A stretch of DNA of 64,000 nt from Weissella tructae (GTDB taxonomy: Bacteria; Bacillota; Bacilli; Lactobacillales; Lactobacillaceae). The notes under the pieces were generated by a model. That model did no database searches. It had not been told where the DNA came from and saw only the letters and a list, made by a program, of their open reading frames with translations. The stretch's first letter is position 1; every line of letters starts with the position of its first letter. The stretch is from the NCBI RefSeq assembly GCF_000732905.1, contig NZ_CP007588.1:496001-560000 (forward strand), in the 5' to 3' direction. Positions 63,545 to 64,000 of the stretch are shown piece after piece. The position numbers were made by a program, and so were the translations under genes.

Positions 63545-64000
63545 ATGACACGTGCATTGTTTCCTGGGAGCTTTGATCCTTTTACAAATGGACATTTGGA
63601 TATTGTGACACGTGCGGCTAAATTGTTTGATGAGGTTGTGATCGGTGTAGGTGTGAATACGAACAAGCGCGCATTATTCACAGATAATGAAAAACTCGCA
63701 ATGATTGAACAAGCCACCCAAGATTTAAACAATACATCTGTCGTTTTGATGGATGGATTAACAGCTAATTTTGCAGCTAAGATGAACACAAACGTTTTGA
63801 TTCGTGGTGTCCGTAATGAACAAGACTTTTTGTACGAACGGAACATCAGTGAAATGAACAAGCAATTAACGGGAATTGAAACGGTATTCTTGATGACAAG
63901 CCCGCAAAATCAAATGCTCTCTAGTAGTTTGATTAAGGAAGTGGCAAAGGCAGGTGGGAATGTCACTGACTTCTTGCCCGTTAATATTGCTGATGCTTTA
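63545..64000 (+). CDS. coaD: Phosphopantetheine adenylyltransferase CoaD, 3' end missing
   Basis: 152 codons before the window ends; the usual length is about 160. FPGSFDPFTNGH (residues 6-17) with the TxGH nucleotidyltransferase motif, IRGVRNEQDFLYE and the SSSLIKE motif identify it. It makes dephospho-CoA from ATP and 4'-phosphopantetheine. Follows rsmD in the ylbG-rsmD-coaD operon. Confidence 0.96.
   Translation, partial: MTRALFPGSFDPFTNGHLDIVTRAAKLFDEVVIGVGVNTNKRALFTDNEKLAMIEQATQDLNNTSVVLMDGLTANFAAKMNTNVLIRGVRNEQDFLYERNISEMNKQLTGIETVFLMTSPQNQMLSSSLIKEVAKAGGNVTDFLPVNIADAL

Overview
The window is chromosomal DNA of a low-to-mid GC lactic acid bacterium. Gene order (rimP-nusA-ylxRQ-infB-rbfA, truB-ribF, topA-xerC, parE-parC, rpoY-rnjA, ylbG-rsmD-coaD), AAGGAG-type ribosome binding sites, KxYKxGKxW signal peptides, a quinone-type D-lactate dehydrogenase and a busR/busAB betaine locus all fit the Leuconostoc/Weissella branch of Lactobacillaceae. 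Weissella or a close relative is my inference; no rRNA or species marker is present. I see no tRNA, rRNA, CRISPR array, insertion sequence or prophage.

Layout. 1-6.9 kb: 3' end of an RluD-type pseudouridine synthase, mgtE, then the transcription/translation operon rimP-nusA-rnpM-ylxQ-infB-rbfA behind a strong promoter and an attenuator-like hairpin. 7-18.6 kb: speG, truB, a pentapeptide-repeat protein, ribF, rqcH, cutC, two degV/fakB paralogues, D-lactate dehydrogenase with a cre-like site, yozE, rbgA, rnhB. 18.7-30.9 kb: the accessory part of the window, two giant secreted repeat proteins with the same signal peptide. The first is a lectin-like adhesin of 1797 residues with 17 MucBP-like repeats and an unusual YPNTG anchor motif. 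The second is a helical repeat protein (about 2037 residues if intact) with units of 56 or 63 residues (8 or 9 heptads), an LPNTA anchor motif, and a one-base frameshift that cuts the anchor off. 31-37.5 kb: dprA, topA, xerC, a metal-dependent hydrolase, an aldose 1-epimerase. 37.9-39.9 kb (minus strand): an MFS exporter and plsY. 40.1-44.7 kb: parE-parC behind a long inverted repeat. 44.7-46.4 kb: an apparently leaderless ribbon-helix-helix regulator with stacked palindromes, an unknown basic protein and a truncated-looking SPFH protein, followed by ppaC. 47.5-51.3 kb: busR divergent from busAA-busAB. 51.5-57.7 kb: small membrane and hypothetical proteins, a GNAT enzyme, a HesB-like Fe-S protein, a YjjG-type phosphatase, a PH-domain protein, rnjA-rpoY. 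57.7-64 kb: def, a UPF0223 protein, an IMPase, typA, ftsW, ylbG, rsmD and the start of coaD.

Most of the window is housekeeping. The least conventional parts are: the frameshifted heptad-repeat surface protein with a Fur/PerR-like box on its promoter; the RHH-unknown-SPFH operon with its palindromic control region; a RimP with a duplicated C-terminal domain; and several perfect palindromes at promoters (plsY, MFS, epimerase, Fe-S protein, topA).
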